64,000 nucleotides of DNA, from contig CM056574.1 in assembly GCA_029721435.1 (NCBI GenBank), positions 69,421,501-69,485,500 of the forward strand, read 5' to 3'. The position numbers and the translations under genes are program-made. Below the pieces are notes generated by a model, which saw nothing but the letters and a program-made list of their open reading frames with translations, had not been told where the DNA came from and did no database searches. Shown here one piece after another: positions 22,662 to 34,010 of this stretch (position 1 is the stretch's first letter; each line of letters begins with the position of its first letter). Origin of the DNA: Gymnothorax reevesii (taxonomy: Eukaryota; Chordata; Actinopteri; Anguilliformes; Muraenidae).

Positions 22662-24985
22662 TAGGGCTGGGCGGTATCCCGGTTTTGACTTACACCGGTA
22701 TAATTTTGAAGGAGGTATGAATTTGAGTGAATACCGGTGTTTTATTATTATGTGTACGTCGCCCACTCCGCTGCTTTCCGATCAGGCGTTTTCAGACAGC
22801 TTTCACTGCTCTGGGCCTTCAAGCTCCGCCCCTTGCGTGAGCAGGTGCGCTCCCCGTCACACAGTTTCCATGAACATGACTGTCGGTAGAGGCGAGCGAC
22901 TTAGCAGACAATAGTATGGCGGTCGATGATGAACAGGAGCTGGTTTCGAAAAGAAAAAACAACAGCTCTGTAATTTGGAGGTATTTTAGATGTATACCGA
23001 GGAGCAACAAGACGCTATCTGTAAAGCCTGTCGCAAGCAATTTGTTTCAAAAGGTGGATGTATTGCGATGTATAGCCTGTCCATCATGGTTGCGTGAGAT
23101 AGCTTGTTGCAGTTCTCTTTAACTTTACTGGTCTCTTCTTGTCACTTATTGTCACTTATTTTATTCAGTGCTCTTTGTCACTTGAACTATCGGCACTTAA
23201 CACGTTGACTGCTGACTGCGAGACAACTCGTAATGGCCGGGGCTAGACCTGAAAATTCGGGGGAAAATATCCATTCCTTTATTGACAACAGTCTTGGCTA
23301 ATTCTGGATGGTTTTCCTTTCTTAAAACGTTTTCCAATACAAGAAAAGTCAAATGGCAATTGAAGACACGGCTTTCCCCCATGCGATCTAACGGCGACAA
23401 AATAATGGGCTACATTCAGTTCAGTACAGAAAAATAATTCAATTATAATTAGGACTATGCACCTGCACTCGGCGACTATATTTCAGAGCTCTTCAGCGAA
23501 TGAGGGTAATTCTGGTGACAAGTACGTGCTTTCGTTCGTTAACATTTTCCAATAGGACAGCTGTCTCTTTTTGTTTTACAGCCAGTTGTGTGACCGTGCT
23601 GCACAAACAGGTGTACGTATTTGGCACCGAAATTACCTTCATTCGCTAAAGAATTCTAAAATGCTGCTCTCGCTGGAAAAAAAATTACCGCAGCTGAGTG
23701 CTAGTGCACAGACCTATTTATAATTAAATTATCTTTTAGTACTGAATGTTGCCAGAGCTGTCAACTCTTCCGTATTCCGCGTGAGTCTCTCGCTTCTTAT
23801 TAGCACGTTCCAGTGCTGTAGTCAGCAGTTATACATTTAATGCGCATTTAAGAGATTTTGTTGCAGAATCACAGTCGTTGTGCACGATAGTTAATCAGTT
23901 TCATTTGCATTACTGTTCATTTTCCCACTAGTGACATAGAATTCGGGAGTCATGATCGATTTCCTTCTTTACTCGGGAATTGGAAGCCATGGAATGGCAT
24001 AAAGACATTTCGAATAGTCTTATTCCATTCAAACAATAAAAACGATCATGAAACAAATGCATTGCTTTTAATCCCCAATTTTAAAAAGTGCAAGAGGTCC
24101 AGAGTCGTCATTGCTTTCCGTGTTGGTAAAATTCACCGCGATGCAAGGGAAATAAACTGCCATGCACAAGGACTTAAATTATGCGTAAGAATCTCAAATG
24201 TACGCGCTGATTGAACAGTTGTTGACTTCGGTGAATATGCCTTCAAAATGCGTGTGACCTACGCCACATACATGAGAATGCGTAGAAAGTTGGTAGCCCT
24301 GATGTAGCCCATTATTTTGTCGCTGTTGGATCGGATGAGGGAGAGAAGCCGTGTCTTCAATTGCCACTTGATCATTCTTGAATTCTTTTTTTCCCTTATT
24401 TAAATCTGTGTTCATGCACAGCCGCAGGCCTGTGTTCTTAGCCGGGGTTGGCCTATTGAATCCGTTTACTTTTTTGACTTTCACGCAGCTCTGCAGCAGC
24501 AGAGGTATACATTTAGGTATCAATTAACCATTTTTTTGGTATTTTTATTTAAATCTCTTTTCATGTGGAACATAAGGCCTAGGTCCTCATTCAGGGTTGG
24601 CCTGTAGCTACTTCAATGCTCTTTACTGTTTTGTTATTTGCACAGCTCTGGAGCTCTGTATGAGCAGAATTACGCTTATTTGTATAAACTATAGACTATT
24701 GTTGTAGAGATTTGATTTTACATAACTGTGTATCGCTTTCCATCAGAAAAGATATGCTGCTTACATTTATTTTCACAGCTGTGCCTTCTTGAGCAGAGAA
24801 AGAAAATCTGTAAGGTTTTGTATGTGGTCCAAGTCTTAAAATCAAATAGGTTTTGATATACTGATGATGTCGAGTAAAATTAATCACTTTTCTTGCTCTG
24901 TATGAAATATTTTTTTCATACCGTATACCGCCAGTCAGACAAATAATATCGGGGTATGAGTTTTAATCCATATCGCCCAGCCCTA
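22662..24985 (+). mobile_element. hAT element, 2.3 kb, degenerate
   Basis: The left end TAGGGCTGGGCGGTAT and the right end (complement TAGGGCTGGGCGATAT) are inverted repeats with one mismatch in 16. They are flanked by a perfect 8-bp duplication, CCTATTAT (22654-22661 and 24986-24993), which is diagnostic of hAT. Only the first, BED-finger part of the transposase is recognisable (22916-23060). The rest is decayed or was lost, so the copy cannot move itself. Confidence 0.93.
22916..23060 (+). pseudogene. hAT transposase N-terminus (BED finger) relic
   Basis: An ATG at 22916 opens a frame with acidic and basic residues (DDEQELVSKRKNN), then SSVIWRYF, the conserved aromatic start of a BED zinc finger. 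After a one-base shift it continues EEQQDAICKACRKQFVSKGG, which supplies the C-x2-C pair and the lysine-glycine segment of the finger. No catalytic domain follows. Similar relics occur at 32902 and 34407. Confidence 0.7.
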
Positions 24986-24993
24986 CCTATTAT

Positions 24994-25642
24994 GCTGTAT
25001 TTAGTAGTTTAAACGGGACCTATGTTGCAATATTTCCATGGTTATATTTTGATCTTGGACTCCCCAATAGTACTCCTGTTCGTTCAAAGTCCAAAACAGG
25101 GTTCTTATTTTGCTCATACTGCCATCCTCAAAAAACCCCATTTGTAGCCCATTCTCTGCCTGAAACGCCTCATTGGAGTGGCTCTTCCGCTATTGCCCCC
25201 ACTCCCCATGTGCCCACTTTCATCTGACTGGCCAGCTCTGTGGAGGGCGGATCTAGGCGGTATGAAGCAGCAGAACACAGTTTTCCGGGTCTGCCTCCCC
25301 AGAGTGAAACTGAGACGCGTCTGCCATCTGAGAAGGAATCGACGCGCAAATTCCGCAATCAAACGCAGTACAGGTGTACAGATCTAATGAAATGAACTTA
25401 TTCTAATAAACGCAGCAGCGAAATTGGAGGACGCAGTGCGAAAGTCTGGCAGCTCAAGCTCGAATTTGCTGCCTACCTATGGCTACTATGGTGAGTACAC
25501 TGTTGTTTCTACTCTATAGTGAGGATTGAGGGAAAGCTATAATCCACCCCATACAGACACATTTGTAGAACGGACGGGTCGACATACCCAAGTGTAGACC
25601 GAAGACTGTAGAAATCCGGTGAGTCTGAGTTAAGAGGGAAAC
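24994..25642. other. No recognised feature
   Basis: Unique sequence between the hAT element and the second SINE. The overlapping minus-strand frames at 25114-25362 lack recognisable motifs. Confidence 0.4.
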
Positions 25643-25656
25643 ATGGACAGTGAGGA

Positions 25657-25824
25657 GGCGCTCCGGTGGAACCATAAAGGCTCTGTCCTTCCTGCAGCAA
25701 CCTGAGTTCAACCCCACCTCAGGTCATTTGCTGCATGTCTTCCCCCATTCTTCTCCCCAACTTCCCTGTCCCTCTACACTGTATAACTGCCAAATAAAGG
25801 AAAAATTTTCTTCAAAAAAAAAAG
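25657..25824 (+). mobile_element. tRNA-type SINE, second copy
   Basis: GGCGCTCCGGTGG at the head and CATTTGCTGCATGTCTTCCCC in the body match the SINE at 21381. A B-box-like GAGTTCAACCCC and a run of A are present. Flanking 14-bp duplications ATGGACAGTGAGGA lie at 25643-25656 and 25825-25838 and are identical. Confidence 0.9.
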
Positions 25825-26069
25825 ATGGACAGTGAGGAGCAGCAAAAAGTGGACCAACAACTTATGGACTGCTTCGGTGTGTAGTATAAGGACCGGCTGG
25901 TTTGTGTGCATAGCTGTGTTGGGTCGTTAGGGTGGAGTAACAAACAGCTTCTGCGCTGGTAAACGAATAAGGGGCAAAAGCTCCTGGCTAAAAGACCTTT
26001 TCGGAAATTGCCCGTGGTAATGGTTTATTATTGTGTCGGAATGACCATCGTTTGCTCACGCAAAATGGG

Positions 26070-26503
26070 CGCAATAAGCCGCTTTTACACCGGAAGCGAA
26101 ACAAATTCTGAGGGTGATAGATTACATTCAAAGTCAATGCATTGTCTTTGCATTTACTATTAATGTAATCTGTCACGTGAAAAATTTGTTTCACGTCCGG
26201 TGTGACGGGCCCATAACGCGTGTATTTGCGTCTTTGCATTGATTTTGAATGTAATCTGTTGCGCAAAAAATTTGTTTTCAGTCCAGTGTGAAAGCTGCTT
26301 AAGGCGTCCATAATGCATGTATTCGCGTAATTGCATTGACTTTGAATGTAGCTAATCTGTTGCGCAAACAATTTGTAACGCATCCGGAGTAAAAGCTGCT
26401 TAATGTGCCCATAGCGCGTGTATTTGCATCTTTGCATTAACTTTGAAAATAATCTGTCCCGCGAAAAATGTGTTTCTCATCCAAGGTGAAAGCAGCTTTA
26501 TGG
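26070..26503. repeat. Foldback element: inverted ends plus about 99-bp tandem units
   Basis: The left end (TAAGCCGCTTTTACACCGGA ... GATTACATTCAAAGTCAATGC) is the inverse of the right end (… ATTAACTTTGAAAATAATCTG ... GGTGAAAGCAGCTTTA). Between them the unit CGTGTATTTGCGTCTTTGCA ... GTGAAAGCTGCTTAA repeats about three times with a period near 99 bp (starts near 26219, 26317 and 26416). No coding capacity. I infer a mobile foldback-type element. Confidence 0.75.
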
Positions 26504-27760
26504 ATAGTACACAACAGCTAGAGAGAGCTTGGTTATGTTATGAACATAATACAGGTTTTACAGACCCAAAGCTCCGTTAGCGTGGACAAGTTGCTTATGT
26601 TGAGCTAGCGAATCTATAACTTCTACAGGAAAGAACTTTCTGTTTAATCTCTAGCTTTTTATTAGCTACAACAATTTCTAAAGGGGGATGAAATTTTGAC
26701 ACATTAGAGTTTCTGCGTTTCGCAATTGCTTTCACGGTAGAATCAGAGAGCTAGCCCAGACATTTGTGAAGTATCTGGCTGATCCCAGTCATGGATAAGT
26801 GAAGCGATCACAAGCAGCCGTAAACAAACCCAAACAGGTATCCCAAGCTCTGAAAAACCTACGTCTGGTCTAACTGCAGCCTTTTCAGCCCGACTTTGCG
26901 GACACATACAGGACACATACAGTATCTCTCCAGTTAACTTCAACTGTCGGGCAACATTATGATGAAACTGCCACATTGATGCTTATCGAAGTAACACAAG
27001 CATACCGATCAGAATTACTGCATATAAGTTAACCGGGAGCATTTTTAATTAGCATGGCCAACATGCAGTAGCTGGTAACCGAGCAGTCATAACAACCAAA
27101 GAGACAAACCCTTGCAATACAGGTTTTACAGACCGCAAGTTCCGTTACCATGGACAGTTGTACCAAGCATTCAAATTACAAACAAGTATTAAAAGTAAGC
27201 TTCAAATGAGGTTTATATTCACCTCATTTTTACACCTTCTGTAGAATTTCCCCTGATATTACTCTTGCATATTTAGGACCAGAGGGATAGGTTCAGAAAG
27301 TAAAAGTCCATCCCAGAATATTGTTCCAGCCAGAAAAGACCTGTCAGTTGGCACTATTCTTCAGCTGGGAGGTAAAACTAACAAGTGAAATCTGCTGGCA
27401 GAAGTTTACGGGTGGAATGAAAACATGGTAGGATTTTTCCTTTCTGACCCCTGGATTATACACCTTTATTTAGGGCAGAAACATTAGCAACAGTAACTCG
27501 GCTAAAGTTAGCCGCTGTGCTTCAGCCACAATCAACTGGCGATCACGTCACGTTGGCTTATGCAGTAAAAGCAACTTATGGCTACTTTGTCTGTGAGTCT
27601 CGGACAGTCGCGACCAACACAGATTTAATCTTCAGATATTTTGCAAAGCCTGCGCATGAGGCCAGTTGTTAGTGCTAACTATCGCTAGCGGTCCTGCTAG
27701 CCACCCGTAACACGTTAGCTTCCCTTACATTACACTTACATTATTTGCTGTTATACTGTT
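26504..27760. other. No gene; short direct repeat
   Basis: The phrase ATACAGGTTTTACAGACC followed by AAGTTCCGTTA or AAGCTCCGTTA occurs near 26550 and again near 27118, about 568 bp apart. Otherwise the sequence is unassigned. Confidence 0.45.
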
Positions 27761-27766
27761 ACTTAC

Positions 27767-28091
27767 AACTTGTGGCTCCGAGCGCTTGATCGATGCAGCT
27801 GCTTCACGTTTGAGAAGCTGCTGAAATGCTTATCCTGTGTCGCATTATCCTTTATTGATAAAGCTGTCTTTGCTAAAGAGCTGAGCACAAACAGCAAACG
27901 TTCCCTTTGGCCATGGCTGTTTGCTGCCAGCAAACCAAAAAAGCTACCCACTGATTTCTGGTGGCATCGTCTTTTGGAAGAGAAATAGGTGCTATTCTTT
28001 GCTTCCAAAAGTAAACAGACAAGCAGCTTTGGGAGAGATACAGACAAAACTGCACCTCAAATGATCTGCGGTTCTTCCTTTGTATTTCCAA
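27767..28091 (-). pseudogene. THAP-domain exon relic
   Basis: Minus-strand frames read PISLPKDDATRNQWVAFL, then after an unstructured insert NVCCLCSALFSKDSFINKG, then LKREAAASIKRSEPQV, ending exactly at a splice donor GTAAGT (plus 27761-27766). This is the order of a THAP zinc finger (the proline/tryptophan middle, then the C-x2-C/H and FxxxxF end), except that the final His of the zinc ligands is Leu here and the frame shifts at least once. THAP domains are DNA-binding parts of P-like and Kolobok-like transposases and of host proteins derived from them. I read it as a decayed transposon exon. Confidence 0.6.
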
Positions 28092-28975
28092 AAGTGTAGA
28101 TGCTACTGAGGCATAGTATGATCTGCCGTTGTTAGTGCCTGGTAGAATAGTTTCTGGTGTGGGCAGGTTCAGCGCTGATTGGCTCTGGCTAGGTCTGAAC
28201 TAATTGGACGGCACAACCAGACGTCAGGTTTTCCCCAGATCTCGGGACCAGCTGTTCAGAGAGGAAATCACGTTCACAAAATCACGTTCTTGGATTATGT
28301 TTAGAAACTTTTCAGAGGTTGAGTATAGACAACCAACATTATAACATTAGTCATATGTATTAAAAAAAGGATCAGCATCATAGATTCCCTTTAAAATGAC
28401 ATAGTTGGGATTACAGAGACATGGGTTAGTGAAGAGGATGGAGTTGAATATAATATAGAAGGTTATAAGCTGTTTAGGAAGGATAGATGTAATAGGCCAG
28501 GAGGGGGCATAGCAATCTATGTGAAAGAAAACATAAATGTATAGGAAATTCCCGAAATTTAACATTCCTTGTCCTGTGAAGATATCTGGGTCAGGCTCAT
28601 TGGCAAACACAAGACAGGTTTAAACTTAGAGGTATGCTATCGACCACCAGCTTTGGACAGAACAATCAATGAAATGCTTTTTAGGAGGATTACGCAAGCT
28701 TGTTGAGGTGGAGGGACTATTATTTTGGGAGACTTAAATTATCCTGGTATCAATTGGGAAATGGTGAAAGGACAGGGTAGGGGGGAGGAAGAATTTCTAG
28801 ATGTTATAAATGATAATTTCTTGGTGCAGTATGTTAATAAAGCTACCAGAGGTAAGGCACTTTTAGACTTAGTGCTCTGTAATGACCCAGATAGAATTAG
28901 CAATGTTGAGGTACTGGAGCCACTTGGGACAAGTGATCACTCTGATGTTAATTTTGATGTTTCATGGGAAGTTAA

Positions 28976-29150
28976 AAATATGGAAGCCCATTCCCGCCAG
29001 TTATAAAAAAAAAATATCCCCAAGTTAAGTCATAATTATGAGATAAGAAAGTCATAATTATGAGATAAAAAGTTGAAATTATGAGATACAAAGTCATTGA
29101 TATGAGATGCAAAGTCGAAATTATGAGATACAAAGTCATTAATATGAGGT
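28976..29150. repeat. Insert with 21-bp tandem repeat inside the LINE
   Basis: Six units close to AAAGTCATAATTATGAGATA (about 21 bp each) run from about 29027 to 29148, preceded by GGAAGCCCATTCCCGCC and a short A run. The LINE sequence on its left (GTACTGGAGCCACTTGG ... TGGGAAGTT, 28912-28973) is repeated on its right (29150-29213), so about 62 bp of LINE is duplicated around the insert. Confidence 0.85.
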
Positions 29151-29511
29151 GGCACTGGAGCCACTTGGCACAAGTGATCACTCTGCTGTTAATTTTGATG
29201 TTTCATGGGAAGTTGAAAAGGTGTATTCTAAAACAAAAATTCTCAATTTTAGGCGAGCAAACTTTGACAGGATGCGCTCATATCTAGCTGAAATAAAATG
29301 GGAGACACTCTTGGACTATCAGTCCGTAAATGAGATGTGGGAAAGATTTAAGGGGGTTTTACTTGAATCACAGTGCAGGTTCATTCCGATGGTGTCCAAA
29401 AGTAAGCTGAAAAAGCAGAACCCTCAGTGGATAACCAAGAGTATTCGTAGGATGTTGAGGGAAAAGAGGAATCTTTATAAGATGTACATGAAGGATAACA
29501 ATGAGAATACT

Positions 29512-29831
29512 TATCCTGAAATGTACAGGAAAGTTGCATTAGGTTTTATTAAACGTATTAATGGTGCTAGTAATTTTATTGTCCTTACTATTGTTTTGTC
29601 TGACTTCTATAGTGAATCTAGTCTTAAAGCTACTTGGCATAATGCTTTGTATGTCTGATGTGATTTTTATGCTCTTATCTTGTATTTACTCACTGTTATT
29701 GTATACTTGTTCCTCTCTTTTTTTATGTGTTTCTTTTTTCATCCTTTTAATTGATATGGACTATATGTTAATATTTGTTATTAATGTATATGCCTGATGC
29801 AAATAAATAAATAAAATAAAATAAAAAAATA
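29512..29831 (+). mobile_element. Unclassified non-LTR 3' end inserted in the LINE
   Basis: The second LINE copy shows that GAATACT and AGGGCTGAATACTG should be adjacent. Here about 320 bp separates them, flanked by AATACT on both sides. The insert ends in AAATAAATAAATAAAATAAAA. Its first part is an open frame (LGFIKRINGASNFIV ... WHNALYV, then stop) that may be the C-terminus of another retroelement. Family not identified. Confidence 0.6.
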
Positions 29832-31720
29832 CTAGGGCTGAATACTGTAAAATGCGGGCTGTGGTCAAAAGAGAGCTGAGGAGTGCTAGAAGACTGTATG
29901 AAAGACAAATTGCAGAGGGGGCAAAAACTAGCCCTAAGTGCTTCTTTTAGTACTGTAGCAGAAAAAGGAAGGTTAAAGAGCAGGTTAAGTGCATAAAGAA
30001 TAAAAATGGATCGGTGCTATATGATAACAAGCATATTGCGGATGCCTTAAACAGTCACTTTGTTGAGAATTTTACCTCAGAGGGGGTCTTTATTTGGCCA
30101 GAGGGCATGTCAAACGCTCAAGATTATTTAGCGGAAATTGAGGTTCGGGATAACGAAGTATTAGACAAGTTGCATAAACTAAAAGCAGATAAGGCGGCGG
30201 GTCCTGATGGCTTATATCCTAGAGTGGTCAGGGAAGCTGGTGATTTCATCTTTAAGCCGCTATCCGACATCTTCTGACGGTCTTCAGAAACTGGAGAAAT
30301 ACCAAATGATTGGAAACAATATAATACCAATATATAAGAAAGGGGACCGTACCGAGCCAGGAAACTACAGGCCAGTGAGTTTAACTTGCATTTCGAGCAA
30401 AATATTGGAATCTATCGTAAAAGATGAGATGGAATTATTTCTTGAACGTAACAGTATCTTGAGGGATAGCCAACATGGTTTTTGGAAGGGAAGGTCATGC
30501 CTAACAAACCTTCTGGAATTTTTTGAAGAGGCCACCAGGACTTACGCCCAGAGCAGGGCTTATGACATCATATATTTAGACTTTCAGAAAGCATTCGATA
30601 CAGTACCGCATAAGAGACTAATTTTTAAAATGAGCTCCATTGGAGTTACAGGAGGTATTCTGAAGTTGATTCAAAACTGGTTACAGGACAGAAAACAAAG
30701 AGTAGTGGTCAGTGATATCTCATCGGATCTGGGTATGGTGGGGAGTGGCGTCCCCCAGGGATCGATGTTGAGACCCCTGCTGTTCCTCATTTACATTAAT
30801 GACCTTGATAGGAATATTGAGAGCAGATTGGTTAAATTTGCAGATGATAAAAATTGGAGGGTTTGGCAAATAGTCTTGGTCCACTAAAGTGATTTAGGAC
30901 GATTTGGGTAGAATCCAGAATTCGGCAGAAATGTGGCAAATGAAAGTTAATCTAGCAAAATGTGAAGTTGTACATGTAGGTAATAAAAACATTAGACGGG
31001 ATTACTTCATGGGAGGTTTAAAACTGGAATGTGCTGCACAAGAGAAAGATCTGCGAGTGATTGTTAACCAAAGCAGTTAAAAAAGCTAATAGGATGCTCG
31101 GATACATTACCAAAAGTAATGAGTACAAATCTAAGGAGGTGATGCTTCTTTTGTACAACACGTTCGTTAGACCACACCTGGATTATTGTGTACAGTTCTG
31201 GGGACCATAGTTTAAGAAAGATAGAGAGGCTCTAGTGAAAGTTCAGAGAAGAGCCACCAAGCTTATTCCAGGTATAAAAGATGAAAGCTATGAGAAGAGG
31301 CTGAAGATCCTTAATCTCTTTAGTCTTAGGAAAAGGAGACTAAGCGGTGATTTGATTGAGGTCTTTAAATATGTTAAAGGGATTAACAAAGTGAATCATG
31401 TAGGATTCCTTCGACTAAGTGCTGTGAGTAGAACTCGGGGTCACAAATAAGAGTTGACCAAAGGTAAATTTAGCACTGATATTCGGAAATATTTCTTAAC
31501 CCAAAGAGTAATTTCAATGTGGAATAGCTTACCTGACCATATTGTTGAGGCAGAGACCTTGGGGGTTTTCAAGAGCAGGCTTGACCTAAAGCTAGATACC
31601 ATTGAGTCATTGAGTACCTGAAGGGATATATTCACAATAGTATAAAGAAACTGGCGAGTGTTGTTGGGCTGAACGGCCTGTTCTCACTATTCATGTTTTG
31701 TTATATTATGTTATGTTAAA

Positions 31721-32210
31721 ATATGTACAATGGGTCTTTTAAATACTGTTAAGAATTCAGTACGAAAAAAAAACACACGCATCCAGGCCTATTGAGACCT
31801 CTTCTCTCACAACGTCTGTGCTGGCCTGAAAATAGCCATACTGTTTAGACCAGAGGCCCATAACGAATCATAAACATAAGACGATTGTGCCACATCCCTA
31901 ACAAAGTGAAGTACCTATGAAGTAATAATTCGCAAAACATCATAACATCGAACGGAATCAGACTATACTGACAGTGACAGTCGAAATCACTTTCTCGCTG
32001 GGAATTATGTGTTGTATACATCTACCAGACTAGTTACCGCTTCTCAGTAGGTTGGTTTACGTCAGCGAGCTGACTTCGAGCCTGCACAGTAGGCGTGGTG
32101 CCAACTGAAAACTCGTTCAATTTTGCTTTACACTCTCCCGTTGAAAATAGCACCATCTCACCGTCCACTTCTTTTACTGTCTATAGGTGAAAGCCCAAAA
32201 AACCAGGAAA
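31721..32210. other. No recognised feature
   Basis: Unique sequence between the CR1 tail and an acidic coding-like fragment. Confidence 0.4.
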
Positions 32211-32424
32211 CCATGATGGCAGATATTTCAGGACCTCTGTGAGACCGTACTTGTTTAATTCCAAATCTGACTCCGAACGGGAGGAGGAAGCCATTGAAGA
32301 GCAGGATTTCAATGAGTGGCAAGTTGAAATTTTTGTGTTTTGCTCATACTGCCTCGCCTTGTATGCATATGATTGTTGCTGTACAGTTATAATGTCATGT
32401 TATATACCCACTTGGCTATCCTGA
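32210..32424 (+). pseudogene. Acidic coding-like fragment, transposon-type exon?
   Basis: A frame reads RPYLFNSKSDSEREEEAIEE followed by FNEWQVE and a C-x2-C-like segment (FCSYC). The start in another frame reads MADISGPL. The pattern RPYLF followed by a Glu/Ser-rich run and a tryptophan/cysteine segment is one I associate loosely with repeated fish proteins that have a P2X7-cytoplasmic-like domain. Family membership is uncertain and no intact gene is present. Confidence 0.25.
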
Positions 32425-32688
32425 TGAAACTTTGCTAAAAGCTCCTATCACCCATTTCCACCAAAACGAAATGCAATTTCGACATCAAGCTACTACATGA
32501 GTTCGCAACAAAAACACAAACGGTGTAAGCGTTGCTTCTGTGAAGCAAGTGATACGAAAACTTCTCCCAAAAAAAAAAAATCTGCATCCATTCTCCACTT
32601 TTTTTGGCTTTTTATTTGTCAGAACAATTTTCAAAGGTGGATAAAATTCCACCAGAATAATGCAGAGAAATCGTTTGTTATCCCAGAC

Positions 32689-33500
32689 TAGGGCTGTCAC
32701 GTTTTATTCGAAATTCGAACCTTAGGGTGAAAGTTCTTATTCGAACTGTAATGAGATGTTCAAAGTCAAAATGCACCCTCTATAAGTGCATCTTGCGGTC
32801 TAAAGTAATTTGACATTCGACCAAGCAGAGGGCACCCTCCGAGAAACTTGTCTGTTGTATACCCTCTTGACCTCCATAAAGACTCTATTTGCTCTTTTAC
32901 AATGGAGAGCGTTCGCAAGCGGAGCAACAAGCGGACAATTACAACACCAAAACATCTTAGAAGCGCTGTGTGGAAGTATTTTGGATTTTACTGCATAGAT
33001 GGTAAAATAACAAAGTTAGAACCGTGTGTCGTTATTTGATGTAGTCCGCCATTATTCCATGAACGCTTATTAAAGAGATATATCCTTGTGCACTGAAGTT
33101 TCAGTTTCACTTGGGTAAATGTGGACTGTCACCGCAAGTAACACGGAAAGCGATTTTGACTCCAGACTTCTGGTGCTTCTCTTTATTCAGAGATTGGAAA
33201 CAAGGCATGTGTTTCATGATCGTTTAAATTGTTTAAATGAAAGAAGACCACTTGAAACCTATTTTTGCAATTCCATTGCTTTTAATCCCTCAGTAAAGAC
33301 AAGCAAGGGAATTCCCGAGTCATAATCGAGTTCCATGTCACGAGTAGGGAAATCGACCGTAATGCACGTGAAACTGATTAACTTAATGCACAATGACTTA
33401 AATTCCGCGAGTAAATTTCTTCAGTGCACGTTGATAGAAAAACGCATGAGACTTGGAATCTCTGCAGATATTGTCGTTGTGTTGAACTACTGTTGAGTGT
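32689..33500 (+). mobile_element. hAT 5' fragment
   Basis: It begins TAGGGCTGTCACGTTTTATTC, a hAT-type terminus, and carries a BED-finger start codon region at 32902. No matching right end was found in the next 5 kb. Blocks at about 33200-33420 (GTTTCATGATCG, ATTGCTTTTAATCCC, GAGTCATAATCGAG, CTTAAATT) resemble blocks in the hAT element at about 23940-24190, so the two are related. Right limit approximate. Confidence 0.6.
32902..33039 (+). pseudogene. hAT transposase N-terminus (BED finger) relic
   Basis: An ATG at 32902 opens MESVRKRSNKRTITTPKH, a basic stretch, then LRSAVWKYFGFYCIDGKIT, the conserved start of a BED finger. The frame closes after a few more codons and no cysteine pair or catalytic core follows. 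It is one of three such relics in this window. Confidence 0.6.
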
Positions 33501-33616
33501 AGCTTAATAACAGATAAAAACTAGGCTTTTGCCGTCAGAGGTATACGGCTGGAGGTATATCCCCGAACGCCCCCAATCCTCCAATTCCCCAATCCTCGGA
33601 TAGACCTTGAATAGAC

Positions 33617-34010
33617 TTGCATTTGCACTTAATTTCAGGTCAATCGGACAAATGGTTCTGAAGATATGGACAAAATGGTAATTTTCCATCACAAAGGGCC
33701 ACCTGGTGGCAAAATATTGAACCATACAGGTATGATGTCATCATGTGACATGTTGTGAGGTCATAACCTTGCAGTTGCACATAGTTTCATGTCAATTGGA
33801 GAAATAGTTCCAAAGGTATAGCAAAAATGGTGAATTTTATGTGACAAAGCTCCACCTTGTGTCAAATTTTTTAACCAAACAGGTATAATGTCATCGTGGG
33901 ACACATCCTCGGGTCATGACCTTTCATTTGCACTTGATTTGAGGTCAATCGGACAAATATTTTCAGATATATCATAAAAACTGTGATTTTTTTCAGTTTT
34001 TGGCCCCTGG
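33617..34010. repeat. Tandem repeat, about 153-bp unit, 2.5 diverged copies
   Basis: Each unit has the order TTGCAC..., TCAATTGGA/TCAATCGGACAAAT, ...CAAAATGG.., AAA(G/C)..CCACCT, GG/GTCAAA, AACC(A)..ACAGGTAT(G/A)ATGTCATC, GGTCAT(A)ACCTT. Starts are near 33617, 33770 and 33925. Units are clearly diverged. A shorter repeat, TTTTTGGCCCCTG(G)G(G)GCCAATCTAGA, follows at about 33998 and 34136. Confidence 0.8.

Larger units (their letters stand above)
28395..31590 (+). pseudogene. CR1-type endonuclease/reverse transcriptase, broken
   Basis: An intact protein would nick the target and copy the element RNA there. The endonuclease part reads GITETWVSEEDG, RPGGGIAIYVKENINV and ILGDLNYPGINWEMV, with stops. 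A linker follows (NPQWITKSIRRMLREKRNLY). The reverse transcriptase runs from KADKAAGPDGLYPRVV through GNYRPVSLTCISSKILESI, DSQHGFWKGRSCLTNL, YLDFQKAFDTVPHKRL and SGVPQGSMLRPLLFLIYIND to KFADDKN, where the usual catalytic ADD is present. The C-terminal region (VQRRATKLIPGI; LSGDLIEVFKYVKGI; SRTRGHK) is typical of the CR1 group. At least five stops or frameshifts plus two insertions make it non-functional. Confidence 0.85.
28385..31720 (+). mobile_element. CR1-type LINE copy, 5'-truncated
   Basis: It carries a decayed endonuclease-reverse transcriptase gene followed by a short tail ending in TTATATTATGTTATGTT repeats. The same tail is inserted, with a target duplication, at 53633-53744, which fixes the 3' end. 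The copy is interrupted by a segment at 28976-29147 and by another non-LTR fragment at 29512-29831. ORF1 and the start of the endonuclease are missing. A longer 5' portion of the same family lies on the minus strand at 47812-50090. Confidence 0.85.

Noticed and set aside
32497..32691. Lys/Cys-rich 64-codon frame
   Set aside because: No zinc-finger spacing that I can defend. It probably overlaps decayed transposon sequence.
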